The notes beneath the pieces were generated by a model. That model saw only the letters and a program-made list of their open reading frames with translations. It was not told the DNA's origin and ran no database searches. The translations under genes and the position numbers were made by a program. 64,000 nucleotides of DNA from Pseudoalteromonas shioyasakiensis (GTDB lineage: Bacteria; Pseudomonadota; Gammaproteobacteria; Enterobacterales; Alteromonadaceae): the NCBI RefSeq assembly GCF_001550135.1, contig NZ_LRUE01000002.1, positions 145,472 to 209,471 on the forward strand, written 5' to 3'. The first letter of the stretch is position 1. Every line of letters begins with the position of its first letter. Below, piece by piece: positions 1 through 7,935 of the stretch.

Positions 1-830
1 TAAAAATTGTTCTCGATTGTGCTAACGGTGCTACTTATAACATTGCACCTTCAGTAATGCGTGAACTAGGCGCGGATGTTATCTGTCATGCCTGTGAGCC
101 AAACGGGGTAAATATCAACTTAGAGTGTGGTGCAACTCATGTTGAAACCCTTAAACGTAAGGTATTAGAACACAATGCCGATGTTGGTATTGCCTACGAT
201 GGTGATGGTGACCGAGTAATGATGGCTGACCATAATGGCCGAGTTTTTGATGGCGATGACATTGTCTATATCATTGCTTGCCAAGCTGCAAATGACGATA
301 TTTTAGGTGGTGGTGTCGTCGGTACGGTAATGTCAAACATGGGTCTTGAGAACGCCTTAAAGGCTCGTGGAATTGAGTTTGCTCGCAGTAAAGTGGGTGA
401 CCGCTACGTAATGGAGTTACTGCAAGAAAAAGGCTGGAAAATCGGCGGCGAGAGCTCAGGTCATGTATTAAACCTAGATTTAATTAGCACGGGTGATGGC
501 ATTATCTCAAGCTTGCAAGTATTAGCAGCGATGGTAGCGCAGAATAAAACATTGCAAGACTTAGGGGCTGGCTTTACAAAATATCCAATGAAAATGATTA
601 ATGTGCGCTACCCACAAGGTACTGATCCAACGCAAGATCAAACGGTGATTGATGCTGTTGCACAAGTTGAAGAAAAATTAGGTGATACAGGTCGTGTATT
701 ACTTCGTAAATCAGGTACTGAACCTGTTGTGCGAGTAATGGTTGAAGCTGAACAGGAAAAAGTTGTCCTTGATAGCGCACGTAAAATAGCCGCAGTTGTC
801 GAAACTGTGAGCAAACAAACCCAGGCATAA
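1..830 (+). CDS. glmM: Phosphoglucosamine mutase, 5'-truncated by window edge
   Basis: GlmM interconverts glucosamine-6-phosphate and glucosamine-1-phosphate on the way to UDP-GlcNAc, in the cytoplasm. Only the C-terminal ~275 residues are here; the reading frame is open from base 3, so an internal Met at 57 is not the start. Visible signatures are the metal-binding loop DGDGDR, the sugar-binding GESSGH motif and the C-terminal phosphate-binding RKSGTEP loop. The catalytic phosphoserine lies upstream of the window. It is followed after 69 bp by tpiA, as part of the glmM-tpiA-secG order seen in several gammaproteobacteria. The identification is secure; the missing 5' end is an edge effect, not a mutation. 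Confidence 0.96.
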   Translation, partial: KIVLDCANGATYNIAPSVMRELGADVICHACEPNGVNINLECGATHVETLKRKVLEHNADVGIAYDGDGDRVMMADHNGRVFDGDDIVYIIACQAANDDILGGGVVGTVMSNMGLENALKARGIEFARSKVGDRYVMELLQEKGWKIGGESSGHVLNLDLISTGDGIISSLQVLAAMVAQNKTLQDLGAGFTKYPMKMINVRYPQGTDPTQDQTVIDAVAQVEEKLGDTGRVLLRKSGTEPVVRVMVEAEQEKVVLDSARKIAAVVETVSKQTQA

Positions 831-899
831 CAATAACCTCTTGTAACTTTGGGCAAGTCGAGTTAGTATCTTGCCCGCTTTCTAATGTGGAGTGGAATA

Positions 900-1649
900 A
901 TGGCAACACGTAAGCCGATGGTCGCAGGTAATTGGAAAATGAACGGCTCTCTAGAGCTTGTTGAACAGTTATCAACTGCTATCAAAAATGTTCAATCGGA
1001 TGAACTGGATATAGTGGTGTTTCCACCATTCCCATTGTTGAGTTCTTTGCAGCAACAAAACGTCACGTTTGGTTCGCAAACAGTCTCTGAAAACCAAGCT
1101 GGTGCTTTTACTGGTGAAGTTGATGCTCAGCTAGTCAAAGACCTAGGCGCAGCTTATACGTTAGTTGGTCACTCTGAACGTCGTAGTATCTACGGTGAGT
1201 CAGATGAAGTTGTTGCAGATAAGTTTGCGCGAGCGCAGCAAGTTGGCTTAACTCCTATCCTTTGTGTAGGTGAAAGTGAGCAGCAACGTGAAGCAAACGA
1301 AACTGAATTAGTGGTTGCAGCTCAAATTGATGCTGTAATTAGCAAATTAGGTGTAGCAGCACTGAAGAATTCTGTGGTAGCATACGAGCCCGTTTGGGCC
1401 ATTGGCACAGGTAAGACTGCCTCTCCTGAGCAAGCGCAAGCCGTGCACAAGTTTATCCGCGAGAAGGTTGCTTCTTCAGATAGCGATGTAGCACAGCAAT
1501 TAACCATCTTATATGGTGGTAGCGTGAATGAAAAAAATAGCGAATTATTATTTGCACAACCAGATATAGACGGCGGCCTTATTGGTGGCGCCAGTCTTAA
1601 AGCAGATTCATTTACTGCTATCTGTGAAAGTGCAAAAGGGACCGTATAA
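900..1649 (+). CDS. tpiA: Triosephosphate isomerase
   Basis: Interconverts dihydroxyacetone phosphate and glyceraldehyde-3-phosphate in glycolysis and gluconeogenesis. The product is 249 residues, normal for the family. The substrate-binding AGNWKMNG motif (Asn11, Lys13), the catalytic-His motif VGHSERR, the catalytic-Glu motif AYEPVWAIGTG and the phosphate-binding GGS and GLIGGASL loops are all visible. An in-frame ATG at 885 would add five residues, but GGAG at 889-892 lies at good spacing from the ATG at 900, which also gives the conserved N terminus. The stop is one base from the secG start, so the two are probably co-transcribed. Confidence 0.97.
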   Translation: MATRKPMVAGNWKMNGSLELVEQLSTAIKNVQSDELDIVVFPPFPLLSSLQQQNVTFGSQTVSENQAGAFTGEVDAQLVKDLGAAYTLVGHSERRSIYGESDEVVADKFARAQQVGLTPILCVGESEQQREANETELVVAAQIDAVISKLGVAALKNSVVAYEPVWAIGTGKTASPEQAQAVHKFIREKVASSDSDVAQQLTILYGGSVNEKNSELLFAQPDIDGGLIGGASLKADSFTAICESAKGTV

Positions 1650-1650
1650 G

Positions 1651-1998
1651 ATGTACGAAATTTTATTAGTAGTTTATTTAATTGTTGCTTTAGCATTAGT
1701 TGGTATGGTTTTAATCCAACAAGGTAAAGGCGCAGATATGGGTTCATCATTTGGTGCTGGCGCTTCTGGTACCGTGTTTGGCTCATCAGGTGCTGGTAAC
1801 TTCATGACTAAAACAACAACAATCTTAGCAACGATCTTCTTCGTACTAAGTATTGTTCTAGGTAACCTTACTGCAGGTCAAATCAAAAAGACTGATGAGT
1901 GGGAAAACTTAGAAGCTGCGCCAGCTGTTGAAACTGTAACGCCAGCACAATCTGATGTGCCTGCGACAGAAGATAAAACGTCTGACGTACCTAACTAA
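1651..1998 (+). CDS. secG: Preprotein translocase subunit SecG
   Basis: SecG is the small auxiliary subunit of the inner-membrane SecYEG channel. The 115-residue product has the two expected transmembrane helices (about residues 3-23 and 53-74). They are separated by the diagnostic Gly-rich cytoplasmic loop (IQQGKGADMGSSFG followed by a GASGTVFGSSG segment). The tail is acidic and low-complexity, as in other SecG proteins. The ATG at 1651 directly follows the tpiA stop; a longer in-frame reading beginning inside tpiA is not credible. The tRNA-Leu gene follows 76 bp later. Confidence 0.95.
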   Translation: MYEILLVVYLIVALALVGMVLIQQGKGADMGSSFGAGASGTVFGSSGAGNFMTKTTTILATIFFVLSIVLGNLTAGQIKKTDEWENLEAAPAVETVTPAQSDVPATEDKTSDVPN

Positions 1999-2074
1999 TT
2001 AGCTTTGCTAATTATCGTTAAGCAGTTTTCACTCCTCAAGTAAACGTTAAGCTTAACAACATACAGAATTGTAT

Positions 2075-2159
2075 GCGGATGTGGTGGAATTGGTAGACAC
2101 GCCATCTTGAGGGGGTGGTGGCTTCGGCCGTGGGGGTTCAAGTCCCCCCATCCGCACCA
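2075..2159 (+). tRNA. leuU: tRNA-Leu (anticodon GAG)
   Basis: A class II tRNA can be folded by eye. The acceptor arm is GCGGATG/CATCCGC with discriminator A and encoded CCA (2157-2159). The anticodon stem is CCATC/GGTGG around loop TTGAGGG, giving anticodon GAG at 2109-2111. A long variable arm (GGC-TTCG-GCC) and a T arm GGGGG-TTCAAGT-CCCCC follow. Its place directly after secG matches the leuU position in other gammaproteobacteria. Confidence 0.96.
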
Positions 2160-2164
2160 AAATT

Positions 2165-2198
2165 AAAAAGCTGTAACTCACAGAGTTACAGCTTTTTT
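2165..2198 (+). terminator. Intrinsic terminator after tRNA-Leu
   Basis: Perfect hairpin with arms AAAAAGCTGTAACTC and its complement around a 3-nt loop, ending in a T6 run, 5 bp after the tRNA CCA. It should end the tpiA-secG-leuU transcript. Confidence 0.9.
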
Positions 2199-2356
2199 CG
2201 TTTTAGTGCTTCATAAAACAAAATGCGCACCTTTATAGTGCTTTTATTCTAATGTCATTCCCGTTCACGAAATTAACTAATTGATTATTAATTGAAATAA
2301 AAATTGGAGTCTTCCTTGCTTGACTAGAGTTGATATCACTACTTTGAGGAAGCAAG

Positions 2357-3301
2357 ATGGCCAGAATGAGTTATTTAAGTGCTATAGAACGCTATGAAGA
2401 GCAGCAACAGCTTATTCATGAACTTCTTCTTTCTATACTTGCCAGTGTTCAGGCATCGTTGACTAACAAGCAAGCGTATCAACAGCTCGTCAATCAATAT
2501 CCATTTCTAGAATTGCAATATTGCTTGAATGAACAAGGCATTCAGCAAGGTGACAATGTCTGCTTTAAGCGTCAATACAACAAGAAACTGGGTCATATTG
2601 GGGCTGGGCAGGACTTAAGTGCTCGGCCTTATTTTTTACTAGCTTCGTCAACACCCGTGCCGCATTTTACTTCGCCATATATTTCGACTGCGACTAAGCA
2701 TCTTTGTATCTCAGTGATCAAAACAATTCCTTCAGGCAACGATGTACAGCAGTTTTTGGTTATCGATGTGTGCTTAACAGAGCTGATTGAATTTATTATG
2801 GGAGACACCAAGCGAGCCAGAATGACACCTTACTTTAAGGTAGGTTATGGCTTGATTGTCGCTTGTTTGTTCTGCTTGGTGTTCTATCTGTTATATAAAG
2901 TATTTGCCGGAATGGTGGACTTAGTCTTAAGCGAAGACACTCAGTCAGACCCACTTAAACCATTTACTATTATTATCTTTGTTACTTTAGCGTTGGCTAT
3001 TTTTGATTTAGGCAAAACAATTCTAGAAGAAGAAATCCTCATGCATAAGGATATTTTTCGGCACAGCTCAACAAGACGAACGATCACACGCTTTATCTCA
3101 ACAATTTTGATTGCAGTATCGATAGAAGCCTTACTAACCATGTTTAAAGCAGCACTCGGGCAAACTGAGTATGTTATACCTGCTGTATTGATGATGTTTG
3201 CTGTGGTAGGTCTGTTGATTGCACTGGCAATTTACGTTTACCTAGGCGCCAAAGCTGAAGATGTGCTGACCCAGGTACAGCGCTTAAAAGTAAAACACTA
3301 A
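2357..3301 (+). CDS. Putative membrane protein with PDC/Cache-like sensor segment
   Basis: 314 residues. The N-terminal ~155 residues have no transmembrane helix and show a PDC/Cache-like pattern (DLSARPYF near residue 86, then a SPYIS segment and hydrophobic strands), which suggests a ligand-sensing fold. Four probable transmembrane helices follow (about 163-185, 203-219, 244-263 and 273-297). No histidine kinase, GGDEF, EAL or methyl-accepting domain is present, so any output would be through the membrane part or a partner. The start at 2357 is preceded by GAGGAAG at good spacing. It stands alone between two terminator-bounded units. The sensor assignment is from pattern only; I cannot name the ligand. 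Confidence 0.7.
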   Translation: MARMSYLSAIERYEEQQQLIHELLLSILASVQASLTNKQAYQQLVNQYPFLELQYCLNEQGIQQGDNVCFKRQYNKKLGHIGAGQDLSARPYFLLASSTPVPHFTSPYISTATKHLCISVIKTIPSGNDVQQFLVIDVCLTELIEFIMGDTKRARMTPYFKVGYGLIVACLFCLVFYLLYKVFAGMVDLVLSEDTQSDPLKPFTIIIFVTLALAIFDLGKTILEEEILMHKDIFRHSSTRRTITRFISTILIAVSIEALLTMFKAALGQTEYVIPAVLMMFAVVGLLIALAIYVYLGAKAEDVLTQVQRLKVKH

Positions 3302-3342
3302 TGATAGGGCGCTTTGTTTAAAACGCAGCGCCCTGAAATTGA

Positions 3343-3495
3343 TTAAAGTGTACCGCCAATGCCAATACTTGGGTTAACGTACACAGGACCTACTTTAAAT
3401 GGCGCATTAATATCTAGGCTTGCATAGGGGGTGCAGGCATTTAAAGCTAACATTGCAGCCGCAAGAGCAGCTAAGCGAATCATTTTTTTATTCAT
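3343..3495 (-). CDS. Small 50-aa lipoprotein, translationally coupled
   Basis: A 50-residue reading frame too short for usual cut-offs. It starts with a basic, hydrophobic signal and a lipobox LNAC (Cys21). The mature part is only ~30 residues and ends GPVYVNPSIGIGGTL. Its ATG overlaps the stop of the upstream VOC lipoprotein (TAATG), and AGGAG lies about 10 nt upstream, so it is probably translated by coupling from the same mRNA. Both genes of the pair encode exported lipoproteins. I do not recognise the mature sequence; its Gly/Pro-rich tail gives no functional clue. Confidence 0.8.
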   Translation of the reverse strand: MNKKMIRLAALAAAMLALNACTPYASLDINAPFKVGPVYVNPSIGIGGTL

Positions 3496-4337
3496 TACAT
3501 TTGCTCCTGAATTACAATACCAGCACCCGCTGGATCACGAATAATGGCGACGCTGCCACTTCGTACTTTGTCATTTGGTGCCATAAGTACTATGCCGCCT
3601 GCGGCGGTTACTTTTAATAGGGTTGCATCAACATCAGCTACTTTAATGTAATTCACCCATGTGTTACCAATCTCGGCATCTGGTTTTTTTACAAAGCCAA
3701 TCGCAGGTGTGCCATTTAAGGCTAGGTAACTGTAATTGCCATTATTTAGCGGTTTACTTTGTGCAGAATAATTACCAAGTGATTGGTAAAAGGCTTTGCT
3801 CTGCTCTGGGTTATCACTCCATACTTCTTGCCAAATCCAACCGTTATCAGTTTGCTGAGTTTCAGGGTCACCATTTACGGTATTGATCAGTGAAAAAACA
3901 GCCCCTTGAGGGTCTTCTAATACAGCAATAGTGCCACGGCCTTTAATCTCGGTACTGCTTACTAAGACTTTACCTCCGGCTTTGATAGTTTTTTCACTAA
4001 CGGCAGCGATGTCTTTACTGCTGATAAGGCTCAGCCAATGGCTGGCATTTTGTTTATTATCAAGCTCTGCCATACCAGCAATTAATTTTCCATCTAATGA
4101 TGCTAACGTATAGCTGTCGTTAACGGCTTCGAATTGCCAACCAAACACACTGCTATAAAATGCTTGAGATTGTGACAAATCAGGTGTGATCAAATCATGC
4201 CACACAACGTGACCTGAGTTTTTTGTTCCTGAATCACTGATTGCAGGTAGTTCACTAGAGGTAAGCTGGCAACCAGTCAACGAGACCGCTGTGACTGCTA
4301 TTAAAATTGCAGCACGTAAGGGGGTGAGTAATTTCAA
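3495..4337 (-). CDS. Two-domain VOC (glyoxalase/bleomycin-resistance fold) lipoprotein
   Basis: Predicted outer-envelope lipoprotein of 280 residues with two tandem VOC (beta-alpha-beta-beta-beta) modules, each beginning with a pattern like VVWHDLITPDLSQSQAFY or WQEVWSDNPEQSKAFY and ending with an EDPQGAVFSL or IRDPAGAGIVI strand. A TTG at 4337 is preceded by AAGGAG at ideal spacing and gives a clean signal with lipobox LTGC; an upstream ATG at 4364 would add nine residues that spoil the signal. Most VOC proteins are cytoplasmic enzymes or binders, so an exported lipid-anchored form is noteworthy. Substrate unknown. It is coupled to the 50-aa lipoprotein downstream. Confidence 0.85.
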   Translation of the reverse strand: MKLLTPLRAAILIAVTAVSLTGCQLTSSELPAISDSGTKNSGHVVWHDLITPDLSQSQAFYSSVFGWQFEAVNDSYTLASLDGKLIAGMAELDNKQNASHWLSLISSKDIAAVSEKTIKAGGKVLVSSTEIKGRGTIAVLEDPQGAVFSLINTVNGDPETQQTDNGWIWQEVWSDNPEQSKAFYQSLGNYSAQSKPLNNGNYSYLALNGTPAIGFVKKPDAEIGNTWVNYIKVADVDATLLKVTAAGGIVLMAPNDKVRSGSVAIIRDPAGAGIVIQEQM

Positions 4338-4548
4338 AGTTTGCTCCTTGCAAAATGGGGTCAAATAAAAGCATAGCCCATTATTTGTTTGTTATTCAAT
4401 CAAAAACTATTTTCCCAAAAGGTAAAGAGTTAAATAATTATTTTGCAAAAATACTTAAAGCTTTGAGCAATGCTGTATAGAGCAAGTTATAGGCGCTAGG
4501 ATGGAAACAGAATTATGAGGTATTACCTAGGTACAATTCACTTGCAAT

Positions 4549-5148
4549 TTAGCCCGCAAGTTTATTGATTTTATTCATGTTCCTTTCGCACCACTGTAAG
4601 GCTTTTTGTTTGTTTTTAACATTAATCTTCTGGTAAATCTTGTGCAAATGAACTCGCACTGTCGCTTCGCTAATAAATAAAGCATCGGCAATTTGGGGGC
4701 ATGTTGCGCCAGAAGAAAGCAAGTGCAGTACTTTAGATTCTTTAAACGTTAAGTTATTTGATTGAATTTGATTTTTTTGCTCAGTTTCGAGCATCACTCT
4801 CATCCATTTATCGCTCACCGTTCTGGGAAACCACAAGGATCCCTTTTTAATTTCTTGCAGTCCCTGTTCAAAAATATCTGTCTTAGTGTTTTTAAAAAAT
4901 AACCCTTTTAGTTTTGGCCAGTCTTTTAATGGCAGCACATCCGCTCTATGAGGCATATTAAAAATTACCAGATGATGATAACCATGAGTTTTCATGAACT
5001 CACTTATTAATTCACGGTTTGTCAAGGTGTCTAAAGAGTCGTAATTAAGCAACAGAGTTTTATCATCGTTCGCAATACAGTAAGGAAGAGTCGAAGCAGG
5101 TGACACAGAATCAGCCGCGTTTTTATTAAAAATAAAATCCATATTCAC
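4549..5148 (-). CDS. LuxR-family transcriptional regulator, CsgD-like
   Basis: 199 residues. The C-terminal LuxR-type helix-turn-helix spans about residues 133-187 (LTFKESKVLHLLSSG, with a recognition helix beginning ISEATVRVHLHKIYQKI). The N-terminal part lacks a canonical phospho-acceptor receiver, but the segment DWPKLKGLFFKN followed by EQGLQEIKKGSLWFPR resembles the equivalent stretch of E. coli CsgD. I therefore call it CsgD-like by recall, not by alignment. No curli (csg) or cellulose gene is in the window. A GTG at 5148 or ATG at 5142 could start it; neither has a strong ribosome-binding site. It is divergent from the TonB receptor across a 520-bp AT-rich spacer. Confidence 0.85.
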   Translation of the reverse strand: MNMDFIFNKNAADSVSPASTLPYCIANDDKTLLLNYDSLDTLTNRELISEFMKTHGYHHLVIFNMPHRADVLPLKDWPKLKGLFFKNTKTDIFEQGLQEIKKGSLWFPRTVSDKWMRVMLETEQKNQIQSNNLTFKESKVLHLLSSGATCPQIADALFISEATVRVHLHKIYQKINVKNKQKALQWCERNMNKINKLAG

Positions 5149-5251
5149 GCCAAAAACTATCGGTAAATGATAACAAGTAAATTGTGTTGCTGATTATTAC
5201 GTGTAAAAAATGAAATTCCAACAGAGGAAAATCTTGCGCACATTTTTGTTT

Positions 5252-5269
5252 AGTTAGCTTTTGCTAACT
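5252..5269. repeat. Perfect inverted repeat AGTTAGC-TTTT-GCTAACT
   Basis: Seven-base arms around TTTT, about 100 bp upstream of the CsgD-like gene start. It could be an operator half-site pair or a short hairpin. No T-run follows on the plus strand. Confidence 0.6.
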
Positions 5270-5368
5270 TGGCTGCACTTTATTAAACATTACCTGAGCT
5301 AGGTACTCTTTTGAAGGTGAGAAATTTCTGAAATTTATTTCTACTTGATTGAAAAGTAATAAAAATAA

Positions 5369-5389
5369 CGTTCATTTTTCGTTCATTTT
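5369..5389 (+). repeat. Tandem direct repeat CGTTCATTTT, 11-bp period
   Basis: Two copies of CGTTCATTTT begin at 5369 and 5380. The 11-bp period puts both on one face of the helix, as for a dimeric activator site. Its use is inferred only. Confidence 0.5.
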
Positions 5390-5564
5390 AATTGTGTTAC
5401 CCAGAAAGTTTACTGCGATAATACAAAACTAAACATTTATTTTTATTTGCTTTTTTGTAAAGAATCTAGTGGTTTATAATTCGAAAACATGGAGGTAATG
5501 CGGTTTATTTATACAGTTTTTGATAAAAATTAAAATAATTATACATATTTTCACAAAACTGACA

Positions 5565-5570
5565 TATAAT
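5565..5570 (+). promoter_or_regulatory. Consensus -10 hexamer TATAAT upstream of TonB receptor
   Basis: TATAAT about 100 bp before the receptor start. No good -35 is seen at 16-18 bp, which would suit an activator-dependent promoter. A start near 5577 would place the 5585-5613 hairpin at the very 5' end of the mRNA. Confidence 0.5.
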
Positions 5571-5584
5571 ACCCCTCCAGAGGA

Positions 5585-5613
5585 AAGATGCTTATACCTA
5601 AGCGTCTTTTTTT
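5585..5613 (+). terminator. Attenuator-like intrinsic terminator in TonB receptor leader
   Basis: Arms AAGATGCTTA and TAAGCGTCTT (one G-T wobble) around a TACC loop, followed by a continuous T-run. It lies between the best -10 element and the receptor start and points toward the receptor. It therefore cannot be a normal end-of-gene terminator, because no plus-strand gene precedes it. Confidence 0.7.
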
Positions 5614-5668
5614 ATGCCTGAAATTTACGGGTAAAAATACACACACACGGTATCCTTTGGAGTTTTAA

Positions 5669-7891
5669 TTGAAATTACGTCACCTCTCACAGTTAACTGT
5701 AGCTATTGTTGCTGCATTATCTACTTCAGCCTTAGCTGAGCAAGAAAAAACCACTGCTAAACAAGATGCTTTCGAAAAAATCGAAGTAACAGCGCGTAAG
5801 CGTACAGAAAGCATTTTTGAGTCGCCAACAGCAGTGACATCAATCGGTGAAAACCTGATTGATAAAGCGAACATGAGCAACCTAGAAGACATCGGTAAAT
5901 ACGTACCTAACCTAAACATCACTCGTTACGGTGTAGGTAATGCAGCACATGCATCTGTGTTTATTCGTGGTATTGGTTTACAAGACCACGTGATCACAAC
6001 TGATCCGGGAGTAGGTGTTTACTTAGATGGTGTTTACCTTGGTCGTCAAATGGGCTCAAACTTATCATTACCAAATGTTGAGCGTGTAGAGGTATTACGT
6101 GGTCCACAAGGTACTTTGTACGGTCGTAACACATTAGGTGGTGCAGTAAATATTATTACTAAGCAACCTGGTGACGAAGGCATTGTAACGACAACGGCAA
6201 AAGTAGGTAGCCGTGGTCGTTTAGCCGGTGACGTTTACTTTAATAACAGCCTTACCGACACTGTAAGCATGTCTGCAAGCGTGTCTTATAAGCAACGCGA
6301 TGGTGTAGGTGAAGCGATTAACCTTGCTAACCCAGAAAAAGAAATTGGTGAAGAGCAAGAGTTAAGTGGTCGTATGGCGCTTAAATGGCAAGCAAGTAGC
6401 GATTTATCTTTTGTGTTCTCAATTGATGGTGTTGATAACGAATCAGGCCAATCACCATACACAATTGAACTAACGGCGCCACTTGATCCGAATGATCCAT
6501 TCAATGGTGATTTCCCATTACTTACAGAAGACATGTTACCAAGCGATCCTGATGACTTAGCAACGACGGTAGCGGGTATTGAGTCGACGGCTTATTCAGG
6601 CTGGGGTACTTCATTAACAGCTGACTGGGATATCAATAATACGTATACAGCTAAGTTCATCACCAGCTACCGTAGCTCAGAATACGAAGGGGGTCTTGAT
6701 GATGACGCTGTTGCCCTTAACTTATCAGAGTTCCCTGAAGAAGGCGGCGCAGATCAATATTCATTCGAAATCCAGTTAAACGGTAGCTTCGATAACATGG
6801 ACTTTGTATCAGGCTTATACTTCTTTAATGAAGATGGCTTCACAAGCTCTGGCCCGTTTGTATTTAGCCCATTCAACACACCTGATGGTCTTCTGAATGA
6901 TGGTACTACAGCGTCTTTTGGTGATTACGGTTACTTTGATATAAACCAAGAAACTAACTCATACGCAGCTTATATCAATGCAAGCTATGACCTAAGCGAC
7001 GATTTAACTGTGGGCGGTGGTCTACGTTATTCGAAAGATAAAAAAGAAGCCGATGCCTTATTCCCAACGTTTGCGACACGTAAATACGTGAGTGCTGATT
7101 TTGATGCGGTAACATGGGATTTAAATGCGTCGTACCAGCTTAGCAATAACATGAATGTGTATGGCCAAATCCAAAAAGGTTATCAAACAGGTGGTTTCCC
7201 TCCGCGTCCATTTGGTGGCCCTGATCAATTTGTTTCTTTCGATGAAACAAAAGCAATTAACTACGAGCTTGGCCTAAAAGGTCAGGTACATGAAGATGTA
7301 TCTATGATGCTTGCTGTGTTTGTTACTGATTACACAGACCTGGCATTACCATTCTCAGATCCAACTGCAGGTGGAGGTTTCGTTACTATCGTAGAAAATG
7401 CGGGTGAGTCTAAAGCACAAGGTATCGAGCTTGAGACAACAATCGCATTTACTGATGACTTTACGCTACGTAGCGCAATTGGTTACCTAGATTCAGAAAT
7501 CACAGAAGTTGATGACGGTGTATTAGGTATTGGTAAAGGTGACTCACCAGCACTAACACCACGTTGGACTGTGATGGTCGCACCTTCTTATTTCATTGAT
7601 TTAAGTAACGGTGGCACAGTGGCAGTAAACGCTAACTATTCATACCGTAGCGATATGCAAGGTCAATCAGTTTACAACCAAAGTGAACACATTGATTCTC
7701 GTGAATTAGTGGGTTTCAACATTTCTTACTTAAACCCGAACGGTGACTTTGAAGTGACTCTTTACGGTGAGAACGTGTTAAACGAAGTATACGATGTGGG
7801 TCGTTTACAACAATCTGGTTTTGTTGGCGTAATGCGCAGCAATGACCGAAGTGAATTTGGCTTAAAATTCAAAAAAGAATTTGAGCTTTAA
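5669..7891 (+). CDS. TonB-dependent outer-membrane receptor
   Basis: 740-residue ligand-gated outer-membrane beta-barrel of the iron-complex/vitamin-type receptor family. A signal peptide ends near residue 23 (STSALA). A TonB-box-like segment (FEKIEVTARKR) follows, then the plug domain (about 45-165, with VFIRGIGLQ, GVYLDGVYLGR and the closing VEVLRGPQGTLYGRNTLGG motif). The barrel ends with the typical C-terminal aromatic-rich strand region (EFGLKFKKEFEL). The start is TTG: GGAG at 5659-5662 is at good spacing and the signal peptide begins there. Ligand not predictable; there is no Fur-box-like sequence, siderophore gene or TonB/ExbBD gene nearby. The attenuator-like leader and the divergent CsgD-like regulator suggest regulated expression. 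Confidence 0.93.
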   Translation: MKLRHLSQLTVAIVAALSTSALAEQEKTTAKQDAFEKIEVTARKRTESIFESPTAVTSIGENLIDKANMSNLEDIGKYVPNLNITRYGVGNAAHASVFIRGIGLQDHVITTDPGVGVYLDGVYLGRQMGSNLSLPNVERVEVLRGPQGTLYGRNTLGGAVNIITKQPGDEGIVTTTAKVGSRGRLAGDVYFNNSLTDTVSMSASVSYKQRDGVGEAINLANPEKEIGEEQELSGRMALKWQASSDLSFVFSIDGVDNESGQSPYTIELTAPLDPNDPFNGDFPLLTEDMLPSDPDDLATTVAGIESTAYSGWGTSLTADWDINNTYTAKFITSYRSSEYEGGLDDDAVALNLSEFPEEGGADQYSFEIQLNGSFDNMDFVSGLYFFNEDGFTSSGPFVFSPFNTPDGLLNDGTTASFGDYGYFDINQETNSYAAYINASYDLSDDLTVGGGLRYSKDKKEADALFPTFATRKYVSADFDAVTWDLNASYQLSNNMNVYGQIQKGYQTGGFPPRPFGGPDQFVSFDETKAINYELGLKGQVHEDVSMMLAVFVTDYTDLALPFSDPTAGGGFVTIVENAGESKAQGIELETTIAFTDDFTLRSAIGYLDSEITEVDDGVLGIGKGDSPALTPRWTVMVAPSYFIDLSNGGTVAVNANYSYRSDMQGQSVYNQSEHIDSRELVGFNISYLNPNGDFEVTLYGENVLNEVYDVGRLQQSGFVGVMRSNDRSEFGLKFKKEFEL

Positions 7892-7902
7892 TTACTAACA
7901 AA

Positions 7903-7935
7903 AAAGGGCAAGTAAATACTTGCCCTTTCTTTTTA
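7903..7935. terminator. Bidirectional terminator between TonB receptor and lipoprotein gene
   Basis: Perfect 12-bp stem AAAGGGCAAGTA / TACTTGCCCTTT with a 2-nt loop, A-rich before and T-rich after, serving both convergent genes. The minus-strand stop codon lies at its edge. Confidence 0.88.

Larger units (their letters stand above)
5149..5668. other. 520-bp AT-rich divergent intergenic region
   Basis: No gene of credible quality. It contains a 7-bp inverted repeat, a direct repeat, a consensus -10 hexamer and a Rho-independent hairpin (listed separately). It must hold promoters for both the CsgD-like gene and the TonB receptor gene. Confidence 0.85.

Noticed and set aside
885..899. Upstream ATG for tpiA
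   Set aside because: Would place the GGAG ribosome-binding site inside the coding region and add five residues not found in the family.
598..975. Minus-strand frame opposite glmM/tpiA junction
   Set aside because: Runs antisense through two confident genes and their ribosome-binding site; no family resemblance.
1322..1786. Minus-strand 154-aa frame opposite tpiA/secG
   Set aside because: Antisense to conserved genes; product has no recognisable motif.
5149..5668. Fur box upstream of the TonB receptor
   Set aside because: No sequence close to the GATAATGATAATCATTATC pattern is visible, so iron control cannot be claimed.
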